Below are positions 7,241 to 14,937 of a stretch of 64,000 nt of DNA, one piece after another. The notes beneath the pieces are model-generated. The model searched no databases and was not told the DNA's origin. It saw nothing but the letters and a program-made list of their open reading frames with translations. Numbering within the stretch: the first letter of the stretch is position 1; each line of letters begins with the position of its first letter. The DNA lies in the NCBI RefSeq assembly GCF_003351345.1, contig NZ_QQTO01000037.1, forward strand, positions 555,609 through 619,608. The letters are read 5' to 3'. This DNA is from Allobosea caraganae (GTDB lineage Bacteria; Pseudomonadota; Alphaproteobacteria; Rhizobiales; Beijerinckiaceae). Both the position numbers and the translations under genes were made by a program.

Positions 7241-7272
7241 AATAGGACGCATGAGTAAGAGAAGGATACACA

Positions 7273-7599
7273 ATGGCCTACGATCTCAACCCGGTGGCGC
7301 CCGTCTTCGCCGACATGATGCACACGATGGCCGGGCTCGCGGCCGATCTCGTTTGCGAGCACAAGGCCGTGGAATTCACGATCTCATTCGGCGACAAGAG
7401 CGTCCTGCTCCTCGGCGCCCGTGTACCGGTCAGCGAGGAAGAGGGCGCCAAGGTCGTGAAGTCCATCACGACGAAGGCGACCCTGCATGGCTACAAGATT
7501 GACGGCGCCGTTGGCCCCGAGGAAATGACCCCGCTCGGCTTGGCCCGGCGCCTCTCCTTCGCGATGCGAGACATCGCCGAGGAACCGGCCCTCCATTGA
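7273..7599 (+). CDS. Hypothetical protein
   Basis: 108 residues, preceded by AAGGA at good spacing. It has two helices with hydrophobic periodicity (VFADMMHTMAGLAADLV) followed by a strand-rich stretch (AVEFTISFGDKSVLLLGARVP). No catalytic motif or known family is recognised. It overlaps or abuts the terminase-like gene and is most likely part of the same phage-derived transcript. Confidence 0.55.
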   Translation: MAYDLNPVAPVFADMMHTMAGLAADLVCEHKAVEFTISFGDKSVLLLGARVPVSEEEGAKVVKSITTKATLHGYKIDGAVGPEEMTPLGLARRLSFAMRDIAEEPALH

Positions 7600-7601
7600 C
7601 C

Positions 7602-8330
7602 ATGTGCATTGTCTGCCGCCATCCCGACAGGATTGCCATAGAGGCCGCCCTTGAAGCCGGGCGGTCTCTTCGCGCTGTTGCGGCCGACTATCCGGGACTG
7701 AACCGAAACTCCCTGCATCGCCACCGCACTGAGCACATGACGAGCGCGCCAACTGGGGAGGCCGCCGCGTCCATCCCCAACACCGCGCCCCAAAGCTTTC
7801 CGGCTCCCCCCACCGTCCGGCGCCGCACGCGCCCCATAGACGAAGCCCAGCGCCTCGACATCGCCCTGCGCATGAAGGCGCGCGGCTGCACCCGTGCCGA
7901 CATCGCCCGCGCCCTCAACGTCCACCCGAGCACCGTTGGCGAGATCGTGCGCCGCGCCACCGACAACGCCGTGGAGCGCGTCCGCGCACAAACGATAGAG
8001 GAACTGGTCTCAGAGCACCGGGCAGAACGCCATGCCCGTGTGCAGGCCCTTCATGCCGTCCTAGATGGCGCCACGCTGCGCAACGATGCCCGGACCATCG
8101 TGGAGGTCATCCGCGAGCTGCGCCATGAGGCGAAGGAAGACCGGGAGTGGATGCGCGAGCTGGGCGCCTTCGACAGGTTCCGGGTTCATGTTGCCGTCGA
8201 CCGCGACAAGGCCCCTGGACAGGAAGGTGCGGAGTTCATGCAGGAGGCGTTGCGCGAGATGGTGACTGCCTTCGGCTCGCTCGATCCCGACGAGAGGCTG
8301 TCCCTCGCTCCGGCAGGGCCAGCGCACTGA
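7602..8330 (+). CDS. Terminase-small-subunit-like DNA-binding protein
   Basis: 242 residues from ATG 7602 (a TTG at 7596 overlapping the previous stop is an alternative). The N-terminal segment MCIVCRHPDRIAIEAALEAG with a following HTH and RHRTEHM is a C-x2-C...H module common in phage packaging or small-terminase-like proteins. A second HTH (GCTRADIARALNVHPSTVG) follows, then a long charged coiled coil (about 130-190). No large terminase is present. It could be a remnant of packaging genes or a satellite protein that redirects helper packaging. Confidence 0.5.
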   Translation: MCIVCRHPDRIAIEAALEAGRSLRAVAADYPGLNRNSLHRHRTEHMTSAPTGEAAASIPNTAPQSFPAPPTVRRRTRPIDEAQRLDIALRMKARGCTRADIARALNVHPSTVGEIVRRATDNAVERVRAQTIEELVSEHRAERHARVQALHAVLDGATLRNDARTIVEVIRELRHEAKEDREWMRELGAFDRFRVHVAVDRDKAPGQEGAEFMQEALREMVTAFGSLDPDERLSLAPAGPAH

Positions 8331-8473
8331 GAGGGACAGGCCGCCCCCCCGTCCCTACCGCACGCTCGGCAACACAATGCCCTTTGTCGCCCCGCCTTCC
8401 GGCTCCCCGCTATCTCCTCTGCCGGCAAGCAGCGTGACGCGCTCTCCTGAACCGGAGGGACAGTGACACCCTA

Positions 8474-8935
8474 TTATAGTCCCCCCGGAGTGCCTGCCTC
8501 CCCTAGCGGCATGTATTGGATCGAGCAAATCGTCCTCACCATGTCGACCAGAGTGACGACATTGCCGTTCTTCCTGTCCCACCATTTGGGGAAGTAGCCT
8601 TGAGGAGACTTAGCCTGAGGCGGCCCATATGCCTGTGTCAGGTCAGCGTATAGTTCGGGGCATCGACTGGGGTCGGACAATTCCAGCATGACGATGGACA
8701 GCCGGTCCGACCGATCAAACACGAACCTCGACCTGAAGGTGTGCCGCCCGCTCTGATACGGCGCCACAACCTTTGATCTTTGGTCGGCAGTCTCGCTGCT
8801 ATCCTGAAATGGGGTAGCAGCACCCCGTGCCGCTTCGATGACCTGCGCCGGGTTCATACCCCACTTGCTGTATTGCCAGTCTGCCTTCGCGGCCAACGGA
8901 ACCATGGCCAAGATCGCGACGATAACAGCACGCAT
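8474..8935 (-). CDS. Hypothetical secreted protein
   Basis: 153 residues from MRAVIVAILAMVPLAAKA, a clear Sec signal peptide, with cleavage predicted before DWQYSKWG. GGGGGGAT precedes the ATG, so this start is better than the upstream in-frame ATG. The mature part has regular strands, one Cys pair (SRCPEL, RTICSIQ) and no known domain. It faces the serine recombinase gene divergently and may be cargo of the element. Confidence 0.6.
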   Translation of the reverse strand: MRAVIVAILAMVPLAAKADWQYSKWGMNPAQVIEAARGAATPFQDSSETADQRSKVVAPYQSGRHTFRSRFVFDRSDRLSIVMLELSDPSRCPELYADLTQAYGPPQAKSPQGYFPKWWDRKNGNVVTLVDMVRTICSIQYMPLGEAGTPGGL

Positions 8936-9120
8936 CACATCCCCCCAGACGCTCAGCCAATCCATAGCTGCGAGGGTCGATGTCGGCAACCGAGGCATGT
9001 CCGCATAGGCATACCTGTGCGGACACGTCGGAAGGCCAGTGAAACGATGTCCGTAAGGGTTGACTTAGATCAACGGACATGCAATCTAACGGTCGCAACC
9101 TCAACGGACATCCTCCTGCG

Positions 9121-9756
9121 ATGCAGACCGTCTTCTACGCCCGCGTTTCGACAGCCGACCAGACCATCGCGCATCAAGAGAAGCAGGCGAAGGATGCCGG
9201 CTTTTCCATTGACCGGGTGATTGCGGATCACGGCGTCTCCGGCGTCAGCACTCGACTTGGGGAACGGCCGGAGGGCAAGCGTCTCTTCGACATGCTCCGG
9301 GCCGGCGACGTGCTGGTGGTGCGATGGGTAGATCGGCTGGGCAGGAACTACGCCGATGTCACCGAAACGATCCGCGAGTTCATGCGGCGGGGCGTCGTCA
9401 TCAAGACGATCATCAACCGCATGACCTTCGACGGGGCCACGACTGACCCCATGCAGCAAGCAGTCAGGGATGCGCTCATTGGCTTCATGGCGGCTTCGGC
9501 ACAGGCGCAGGCCGAGGCCACTAAGGAAGCGCAGAAGGCCGGCATCGAGCATGCTCAGGCCAACGGCGGGAAGGCCTATAAGGGCCGCAAGCCGAGCTTC
9601 GCGCGGGCGCAGATGGAGGCCGTGCGAGACATGCTGGCACAGGATATCGGCATCAGCGTCATCGCGAAAGAAACGGGGCTTTCTCGGCAAACGATCTACC
9701 GCATGAAGGATGATCCGTCCGAGGCGGAAGCAGCGCTGAGAAAATGGGACTTATAG
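9121..9756 (+). CDS. Serine recombinase (resolvase/invertase family)
   Basis: 211 residues from MQTVFYARVSTADQ (ATG at 9079 gives 14 more residues and is possible). FYARVST carries the catalytic serine; GDVLVVRWVDRLGRN is the conserved resolvase segment with the active-site Arg cluster; MQQAVRDALIGFMAASAQ is the long dimer helix. The C-terminal HTH (ISVIAKETGLSRQTIYRMK) binds the res site. It looks complete. It may resolve or invert DNA in the element independently of the tyrosine integrase at the right end. Confidence 0.88.
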   Translation: MQTVFYARVSTADQTIAHQEKQAKDAGFSIDRVIADHGVSGVSTRLGERPEGKRLFDMLRAGDVLVVRWVDRLGRNYADVTETIREFMRRGVVIKTIINRMTFDGATTDPMQQAVRDALIGFMAASAQAQAEATKEAQKAGIEHAQANGGKAYKGRKPSFARAQMEAVRDMLAQDIGISVIAKETGLSRQTIYRMKDDPSEAEAALRKWDL

Positions 9757-9821
9757 GCGTCGCACCTGCGTCTCTAGAGACTTATTAACCCCGTCACGCA
9801 CGGCTGGAAAGCTTGGCGACC

Positions 9822-10343
9822 TCAGCTTTCGCTTTTCGCCGCCGACCGCCCTGCTTTCAGGTGGGCGATAGCGTTGTCCAATCTACGACGCTGAATTGAT
9901 CGCAGAGAAAAAGGCAGTGTCATAGAAGCCAGAAACGCCAACGACGTCAAGAAAAAAGACACAACCTGCATCGCTCTATAGATAAATGTACCATCAACAC
10001 AAAGCATAAAAACAAATATAGATACCAGTAATAATATATAGACGATAAAAATATCAGTTTGGCGATGTATCTGTCGCTGAGTTTCAGTTGCAGACAGATA
10101 ACTATGCCGCCATGATTGATCCAAAAGCATACTTGGGTCACCTAAAATACTAATAATCACAATCAGAACAGCCGCTAATATAGCGAATATTGCCGCTATG
10201 ACGGCCAAAACATCAGGCTTATTAGTAAGAGAAGAACTAAAAAATACTGTAAGAACGACAGACAAACACAAAAACGAGAAACTCAAAATTATCCGGCCGT
10301 AAGCCGGCTTTCTTTCAACGCTTCCGCTCGTTGCATTGACCAT
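9822..10343 (-). CDS. Four-TM membrane protein, candidate effector
   Basis: 173 residues from MVNATSGSVERKP; the ATG overlaps the upstream stop (TGATG), so the two genes are coupled. Four hydrophobic helices are visible: IILSFSFLCLSVVLTVFFSS, VLAVIAAIFAILAAVLIVII, IFIVYILLLVSIFVFMLCV and VVSFFLTSLAFLASMTLPF. A polar loop with SWRHSYLSATETQRQIHR lies between TM2 and TM3. The gene is AT-rich compared with its neighbours, a sign of recent transfer. Small multi-TM proteins paired with a soluble protein are common membrane-damaging effectors of phage defence; function here is inferred. Confidence 0.6.
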   Translation of the reverse strand: MVNATSGSVERKPAYGRIILSFSFLCLSVVLTVFFSSSLTNKPDVLAVIAAIFAILAAVLIVIISILGDPSMLLDQSWRHSYLSATETQRQIHRQTDIFIVYILLLVSIFVFMLCVDGTFIYRAMQVVSFFLTSLAFLASMTLPFSLRSIQRRRLDNAIAHLKAGRSAAKSES

Positions 10344-11242
10344 CACACAGAGTCCAAGAACGCTACAATTTTGTTCCAAGCCACATCTACGCTCAGGAGA
10401 GCGTCGTTACCCGCATCAAAATAGGTCTGCCGCAACAGTAGTTCTTCTCTCGTGAACGTCGCTTTCGAAAGAGTTCGAATCGAGAATTCTTCGTTATCCT
10501 CTACGGCCTCTGTAGCAAGTGCTGTCAAAGCTTCGATCTCAGCCGCAGGAGCCTTCCTGCGGGCATTTATGGAAATATTCACATCCATATTCGCCAGCTC
10601 TTCGATCTGCCCTTCGCGATGATCCGCTTGCAACCGTGCTGAAAGGGCCTCTCTCATTGCCTTACCAATGGTGTCAGATAGTGACAGTGGCTGTCCATCC
10701 ACGACCTCGACCGCATCCACGTGGGGGAGCGATACGCCGAGATCAAAACGGTCCACGCCAGCTGCAAGCATCCGTTGGACAGCCGCCGGATCAGCCCTTG
10801 CGGCTAGAACTAGCCTGTTTGCTAGCTCCGCCCCATGCTGCAACTCGATGAGTTTTGAAAGGGCTCGCGTTATCGTTTCGCTTCGAGCTCTCCCAGCCGC
10901 CACATATCCAATTTGGTCCCTGCGGACGATTAGCGCCAGTTCGCGTTCAGTGAACTCAGTGCCTGCTGGAGCGGTTGCAGTACCTAATGCTCCAATCGGC
11001 TGCCCGCCCGCGTGAGGGCGAATGCCGCGATGCGCCCCCGCTACGTGAAGCGACAAATGAAGTCTGATTTCGTGAGGCAATGTCTGTCGGTGTCGAACCT
11101 CGCACACCTGACCGCCAAACTGAGTTTCAGTATCATCGACGTTAGGACGCACAAGCAGGGTAGCTCTGAGCAGCTCAAGCAAATCCTCGCGTTGGTTGAC
11201 CCACTGCACACCTCGCAGATGGATGGTCCTATACGTCCCCAT
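10343..11242 (-). CDS. Hypothetical soluble protein, partner of 4-TM protein
   Basis: 299 residues from MGTYRTIHLRGVQW, with GGGGGGATATC immediately upstream. It opens with a predicted strand-rich region and HEIRLHLSLHVAGAHRG, then a long helical middle (about 110-230), and ends FDAGNDALLSVDVAWNKIV. No catalytic motif is recognised. It is translationally coupled to the 4-TM gene, forming a two-gene cassette. A sensor or regulator role for the membrane protein is possible. The 4-TM plus roughly 300-residue pairing recalls Kiwa (KwaA/KwaB), but gene order differs and I see no KwaB-specific motif. Confidence 0.55.
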   Translation of the reverse strand: MGTYRTIHLRGVQWVNQREDLLELLRATLLVRPNVDDTETQFGGQVCEVRHRQTLPHEIRLHLSLHVAGAHRGIRPHAGGQPIGALGTATAPAGTEFTERELALIVRRDQIGYVAAGRARSETITRALSKLIELQHGAELANRLVLAARADPAAVQRMLAAGVDRFDLGVSLPHVDAVEVVDGQPLSLSDTIGKAMREALSARLQADHREGQIEELANMDVNISINARRKAPAAEIEALTALATEAVEDNEEFSIRTLSKATFTREELLLRQTYFDAGNDALLSVDVAWNKIVAFLDSV

Positions 11243-11492
11243 GATATCCCCCCGGTTGATGCGAGATGCTAATCGCATCAAAAAACGGGAGTCACTCTCT
11301 TTTTCTTCAATCTACGGGGATCGCTTAAAATCACTTTGGATATCCTGTGAGCTGGAGCTGCGAAAGCAGGCCGCAGCCTAGCTAACGAGCGATTTCATTT
11401 GCGAAATCCCCAATTCGGCGGTGCCTTTAGCCCTCGAAGCTGTGTGGAGGCGCAGGCCATGTTGCTAATGCTGGACAGGGTTCGCTAGCGCC
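11243..11492. other. Intergenic region, AT-richer, no gene seen
   Basis: The region is upstream of the 299-residue gene and downstream of the convergently oriented end of the DUF4238 gene on the same strand. Short poly-A and poly-T runs around 11280-11310 could host the promoter of the two-gene cassette. No conserved motif or RNA fold is evident. Confidence 0.4.
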
Positions 11493-12392
11493 TCACGAAC
11501 GTCGAGACGTGTTGTCGGAAGCACCGTCCTCGACCAGCCGCTGGAGCAATAGGCTGACGAAATACAGGTCAGCGGTATTGCTTATCAGATGCGCTCGCGA
11601 GCGCAGGATCGTGCGGAAATTGATATCGATGACGTCCTCGCCGGCCATTTCGACAAAGCGCCCGGTGCCGGGCTTCCCATGCCAAAGCATCAGCGCGAGA
11701 CGTGGCGACAAAGGCATCATGATCCGGCAGGCAGGGTGCCCCATGCCACGGGGATACAGGCGCCGCTTCCCATCGTCGGGGTCGGCGAAGAACATCACGG
11801 CTGGATTGTCGCTCGTCAGAAAGGGCGTCGGCGTGTCGTTGACGAGAATATCGAAGCGGAAGAGCTTGCTGATGACCTCTAGATTTGCAGCAAGGATTTC
11901 GGGAAACCAAGTCTCCATGCCGTTGTTCGCATAGGCCTCGAACTCGGCGAGGGACATACGATCACCGGTGGATATGCTTGCAGGTATCTTGGCTCCGGGA
12001 ACCACGCGAATGGATCGCGCTTTCTGCACCACGTTAGATAGCTGCTTCTGGACGAAATCGATGTTCTGGGGCGGGCGAGCGAGCATCGATCCCGCGAAGG
12101 CATAGAGCGCTGCGACGTCCTCTTGGCTGGGATGCGCGCAGGTTTCGAGAAGCCTCCTAGCGCGAACGAAGTCGCGTTCGATCCCGCCGAAGAAGGTCTC
12201 GATTTTGAGATCGCGGCGGCCGTCGCGGAAAACGGTGTAGAGGTCCGGCATCTTGAGGATGTTGGCCGGCGCCTTCTTTCGGTGGTTCTGGCCGTCTCGG
12301 TCGAAGACGTGCACGAAGGGCTTATGCTTCGGCGGGCAATCCGGGTCCGTCCAGGCGGCAAGGTAGCTTTTCGGAACCCAATGCTGATCCAA
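11493..12392 (-). CDS. DUF4238 family protein
   Basis: 299 residues, TTG start with AAGGAA upstream. The N-terminal HWVPKSYLAAWTDPD is the hallmark HxVPxxYL motif of DUF4238. Downstream are FFGGIERDFVRARRLLE, LTSDNPAVMFF and MMPLSPRLALMLW, the conserved blocks of the family (the SDNPV segment and the PLSP segment). Biochemistry of DUF4238 is unknown to me; such genes occur often in mobile and defence-rich regions. It is divergent from the HsdR-like nuclease with an 89-bp gap, so both may share a control region. Confidence 0.8.
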   Translation of the reverse strand: MDQHWVPKSYLAAWTDPDCPPKHKPFVHVFDRDGQNHRKKAPANILKMPDLYTVFRDGRRDLKIETFFGGIERDFVRARRLLETCAHPSQEDVAALYAFAGSMLARPPQNIDFVQKQLSNVVQKARSIRVVPGAKIPASISTGDRMSLAEFEAYANNGMETWFPEILAANLEVISKLFRFDILVNDTPTPFLTSDNPAVMFFADPDDGKRRLYPRGMGHPACRIMMPLSPRLALMLWHGKPGTGRFVEMAGEDVIDINFRTILRSRAHLISNTADLYFVSLLLQRLVEDGASDNTSRRS

Positions 12393-12481
12393 CTAGCGGC
12401 ATTCCTTCCGATTGCGAAACTGGGTGCAAAATCTCGCGGGAGCTGATCTAAATGGCAGCTTAGGGACTGGGCTCAGGAACC

Positions 12482-14164
12482 ATGCAGGCGTTTGCTAAGC
12501 AAATGCAACCAATGTCGGCGTCGAACGCCGAAATCCTAAAACGCCTCGCAACTCTCGATCTTTCTAATCTGAATGAGACAGACGTTCGGGAAGCCTTCCT
12601 AGCACCTCTTATCGATACGCTGGGATACATTCGCGGCAGCGACTACACGGTTCTTACCGAACAACAGTATGCACTAAATCCACTTTTCCTTTCGGTGGGC
12701 TCTAAGCGGATCAAACTCGACTATCGCTTCAATACCTACCGAACCGGGTTTTGGCTCCTGGAGGCGAAGGAGGGCACCGCAACGGACCCCAATACGCCCC
12801 CTCAGATCACGAGTGACATGATCGGCCAAGCTCATTTCTATGCTCATCACCGCGAGGTCGATTGCCCCTTATTCGGTGTTTCAAACGGGTGGTTCACCAA
12901 CCTATACGACCGCGACAGTGAAAATCCGCTCGACCCGGTCCTCTCCATCCCTCAACGCGACATAGTCGCGCGCTACTCGGAACTCTATGCGCTGATCGGG
13001 TTCGACCAAATAACGTTCCGCCTGAAGCGCAGCCTCTTGAAGCGGATCGAGCAAGTGCTGAGCGCAGATGTGGACCTGTCGCGTGGTGAGGAGTTTGTGC
13101 GAGCGGTCGCAGTCGCAGCCGCCTCCGCGCGGCCAAAGGTTTTGGAGAATTTTCGTAAGGCCGCTGCCGTTGTCGAGGCCCAGAACGACCGAGAATTCTT
13201 CGATTATCTCGACAATGCGCATACTTGGGAGGCAATCGACACCTTACTCCAAGCAGGCCTCTCGATGGGTGACCTCGGAAAGGCATCAGATCGCCTTGCT
13301 GTGCGAGTCGCCCAATATCAGGGTAGCAATCAGTATTTGTTCTTTCACAAGCTACTCCTGAAGGATACTCGCCCGGTCTCGACCGAATACTACTTCAACT
13401 CCTTGCATCTGCTCGGAAATATTGCGATGCGCCCAGCATTGGCGGACGTCTGTTACGGCGGAGGGACGGCACTAACACCAATCACCGAAATATATGCCGA
13501 ATATGCTGATCTTCTAGTTCATCACCTTATGGCCCGTCCGGAGCTGAGGTTGATGTGGGCGCTGGAAGCCGTTTCGCGCCGCCTTTGCAAGCGCTTCTTG
13601 GTCAGCGCGGACGTGACGCGCGACACAATTCTTGGCCATGTTGAGATTCAACGCTTTATCAATTCAGAAGAACGAAATGCCTTCCTAGGCCCCTCTCCGG
13701 CGCGAACTTTGCTCCAGATTGTCGACCACACAACAATGGGCGCAACCGGGCGGTTTTTCGCAAAATACTACAATCCGCGTAACCGCTCTTTCGCCTTCCC
13801 CGTAGCCCTCGCCGAATATCAGGGGTTGGAACGTGCGGCGATGTCACTTGAGACAAAAACCGAAGGCGCTTACGTCGAATTGAAAAAATCGCTCGGTGGC
13901 GGGTGGAGCGAACTCACATTCATTGACAGTCAAAATCGTTCTTTCGATCGCCTGGGTCACGGCGTCTGTGATGTGATCAGCAGCTACCCGGCCCTGCTAT
14001 CCGCATTGTCAGAGCGCACTTGGGCTCGGATTGAGTTCCTAGCAAGGCTCGGGAACCCCTTCGCTAAAACCTGTCTACAGAAGATCGGGCGAGCTGAGCC
14101 GACGCCTCACCCGGATGTTGCATCAGAGCTTATAACCATATTTGACCCCTCCCAGCACGATTAG
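12482..14164 (+). CDS. Solo HsdR-N-type PD-(D/E)xK nuclease
   Basis: 560 residues. The N-terminal domain has D80 (RIKLDYRF), E94 and K96 (FWLLEAKEG) and Q116-x3-Y120 (GQAHFYAHH), the D...ExK plus QxxxY set of type I restriction R-subunit nuclease domains. No DEAD-box helicase motifs follow; the C-terminal 400 residues are mostly helical and unfamiliar. No HsdM, HsdS or other methyltransferase is nearby. It could be a standalone restriction-like nuclease whose targeting lies in the C-terminal part. ATG at 12512 is an alternative start. Its codon use is less GC-rich than the chromosome. Confidence 0.7.
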   Translation: MQAFAKQMQPMSASNAEILKRLATLDLSNLNETDVREAFLAPLIDTLGYIRGSDYTVLTEQQYALNPLFLSVGSKRIKLDYRFNTYRTGFWLLEAKEGTATDPNTPPQITSDMIGQAHFYAHHREVDCPLFGVSNGWFTNLYDRDSENPLDPVLSIPQRDIVARYSELYALIGFDQITFRLKRSLLKRIEQVLSADVDLSRGEEFVRAVAVAAASARPKVLENFRKAAAVVEAQNDREFFDYLDNAHTWEAIDTLLQAGLSMGDLGKASDRLAVRVAQYQGSNQYLFFHKLLLKDTRPVSTEYYFNSLHLLGNIAMRPALADVCYGGGTALTPITEIYAEYADLLVHHLMARPELRLMWALEAVSRRLCKRFLVSADVTRDTILGHVEIQRFINSEERNAFLGPSPARTLLQIVDHTTMGATGRFFAKYYNPRNRSFAFPVALAEYQGLERAAMSLETKTEGAYVELKKSLGGGWSELTFIDSQNRSFDRLGHGVCDVISSYPALLSALSERTWARIEFLARLGNPFAKTCLQKIGRAEPTPHPDVASELITIFDPSQHD

Positions 14165-14165
14165 G

Positions 14166-14279
14166 CCCATCGACACAGCGCAGGTTCGGGCGCTCGCCGC
14201 CGAAGGCATCGGTGCAACCGCGATTGCCCGGCGTCTCGGCATTGGACGTGCTCCCGTTTATCGCGTGCTTGAGGTGTAG
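14166..14279 (+). pseudogene. C-terminal tail of a serine resolvase (fragment)
   Basis: Starting one base after the stop of the nuclease gene, an open frame reads IDTAQVRALAAEGIGATAIA then RRLGIGRAPVYRVLEV and a stop at 14277-14279. This is the C-terminal helix-turn-helix of Tn3-type resolvases. The catalytic domain is missing. It shows that the nuclease gene was joined to, or inserted beside, an old resolvase, a typical cargo junction. Confidence 0.7.
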
Positions 14280-14297
14280 CCGGACCGGACTGCGATT

Positions 14298-14311
14298 TGC
14301 ACCGGGTTGCA
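14298..14311. promoter_or_regulatory. TGCA-N6-TGCA palindromic site (copy 3)
   Basis: TGCACCGGGTTGCA, the third copy of the element-specific motif (others 4823-4836 and 7227-7240). It sits between the resolvase fragment and the end of the lipoprotein gene. Regulator or recombination-factor binding is inferred. Confidence 0.45.
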
Positions 14312-14313
14312 CA

Positions 14314-14598
14314 TCAATTGCTGAGCATCGGCTCACTCTGGTCAGTCGGCCTGTAGCCGCGCCCGGCCATGCAGCCGGTGTAGACGTTGGTCATAAGCTG
14401 GGTCGGGTAGACCCCCGGCGCCGTGAGGATGGCCTTGCTAACCTCGCCGTTGCAGACACTCTTGTCCTGCCGCATCTGCGCTACCGAGGCCGGGCTATCG
14501 CTCGCAGTTTTTCCATCGATACGAGCCATGATCGGCACAGTCGGCGCGCAACCGGCGAGCGCGGCGGCGCCAAACGCGAAAAGCACAGAGCGAAGCAT
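14314..14598 (-). CDS. Small lipoprotein
   Basis: 94 residues from MLRSVLFAFGAAALAGC. LAGC is a clear lipobox, so Cys17 is probably lipidated. The mature part has three more Cys (VCNGEV, YTGCMAG) and the ending GCMAGRGYRPTD seen in short lipoproteins of prophages and integrated elements. GGGGGGATATC stands 4 nt before the start, the same leader as the genes starting at 11242 and 8935. Surface exposure and superinfection exclusion are possible roles, not shown by sequence. Confidence 0.7.
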   Translation of the reverse strand: MLRSVLFAFGAAALAGCAPTVPIMARIDGKTASDSPASVAQMRQDKSVCNGEVSKAILTAPGVYPTQLMTNVYTGCMAGRGYRPTDQSEPMLSN

Positions 14599-14672
14599 GA
14601 TGATATCCCCCCAGCCCGTCGCCAAACCGAACGGCGACGCCAGACGCTCATATCATCGCCCCAGAGTGTAGA

Positions 14673-14695
14673 GAATACTCCGTGGTGGAATACTC
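14673..14695 (+). promoter_or_regulatory. Direct repeat upstream of XRE gene
   Basis: GAATACTC occurs at 14673-14680 and 14688-14695, 15 bp apart, 24 bp before the XRE start. Direct or dyad boxes in this position are typical of autoregulating XRE/C-protein genes. Candidate operator for the XRE-HEPN-HNH operon. Confidence 0.45.
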
Positions 14696-14718
14696 ATCAT
14701 TCGCGCCCTCTCGCGCTT

Positions 14719-14937
14719 ATGGGCATCCGAGAGGTTTTTGCAGCCAACCTAAAACGCTATCGGCGCGCCGCTGGGCTTTCTCAGGAGGAGTTGGCACACC
14801 GGGCGGGCATCGACCGGACCTACATCAGCGCGCTAGAACGGTGCCAATATGCGGCGAGCATTGAAGTGCTGGAGCGGCTGGCACAGCAGCTTGGTGTCGA
14901 GCCAGCGCAATTGCTCCTTTCTTCCACCGACCGGTGA
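14719..14937 (+). CDS. XRE-family transcriptional regulator
   Basis: 72 residues from MGIREVFAANLKRYRRA. One Cro/C1 HTH fills it: LSQEELAHRAGIDRTYISAL is the helix-turn-helix, followed by VLERLAQQLGVEPAQLL. Size and sequence resemble restriction-modification controller (C) proteins. The stop overlaps the next start (GTGA), so it is coupled to the HEPN gene and probably controls the operon through the GAATACTC repeats. A long in-frame upstream extension is a shadow. Confidence 0.85.
   Translation: MGIREVFAANLKRYRRAAGLSQEELAHRAGIDRTYISALERCQYAASIEVLERLAQQLGVEPAQLLLSSTDR

Noticed and set aside
9822..11242. Kiwa defence system (KwaA/KwaB)
   Set aside because: The 4-TM plus roughly 300-residue layout is similar, but gene order is reversed and no KwaB-specific motif could be recognised, so the name is not used.
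12482..14164. Type I restriction-modification system
   Set aside because: Only an HsdR-type nuclease domain is present; helicase motifs, HsdM and HsdS are missing.
14212..14718. N-terminal extension of the XRE regulator
   Set aside because: The upstream part is antisense to the lipoprotein gene and not protein-like; the 72-residue form is the normal size of controller proteins.
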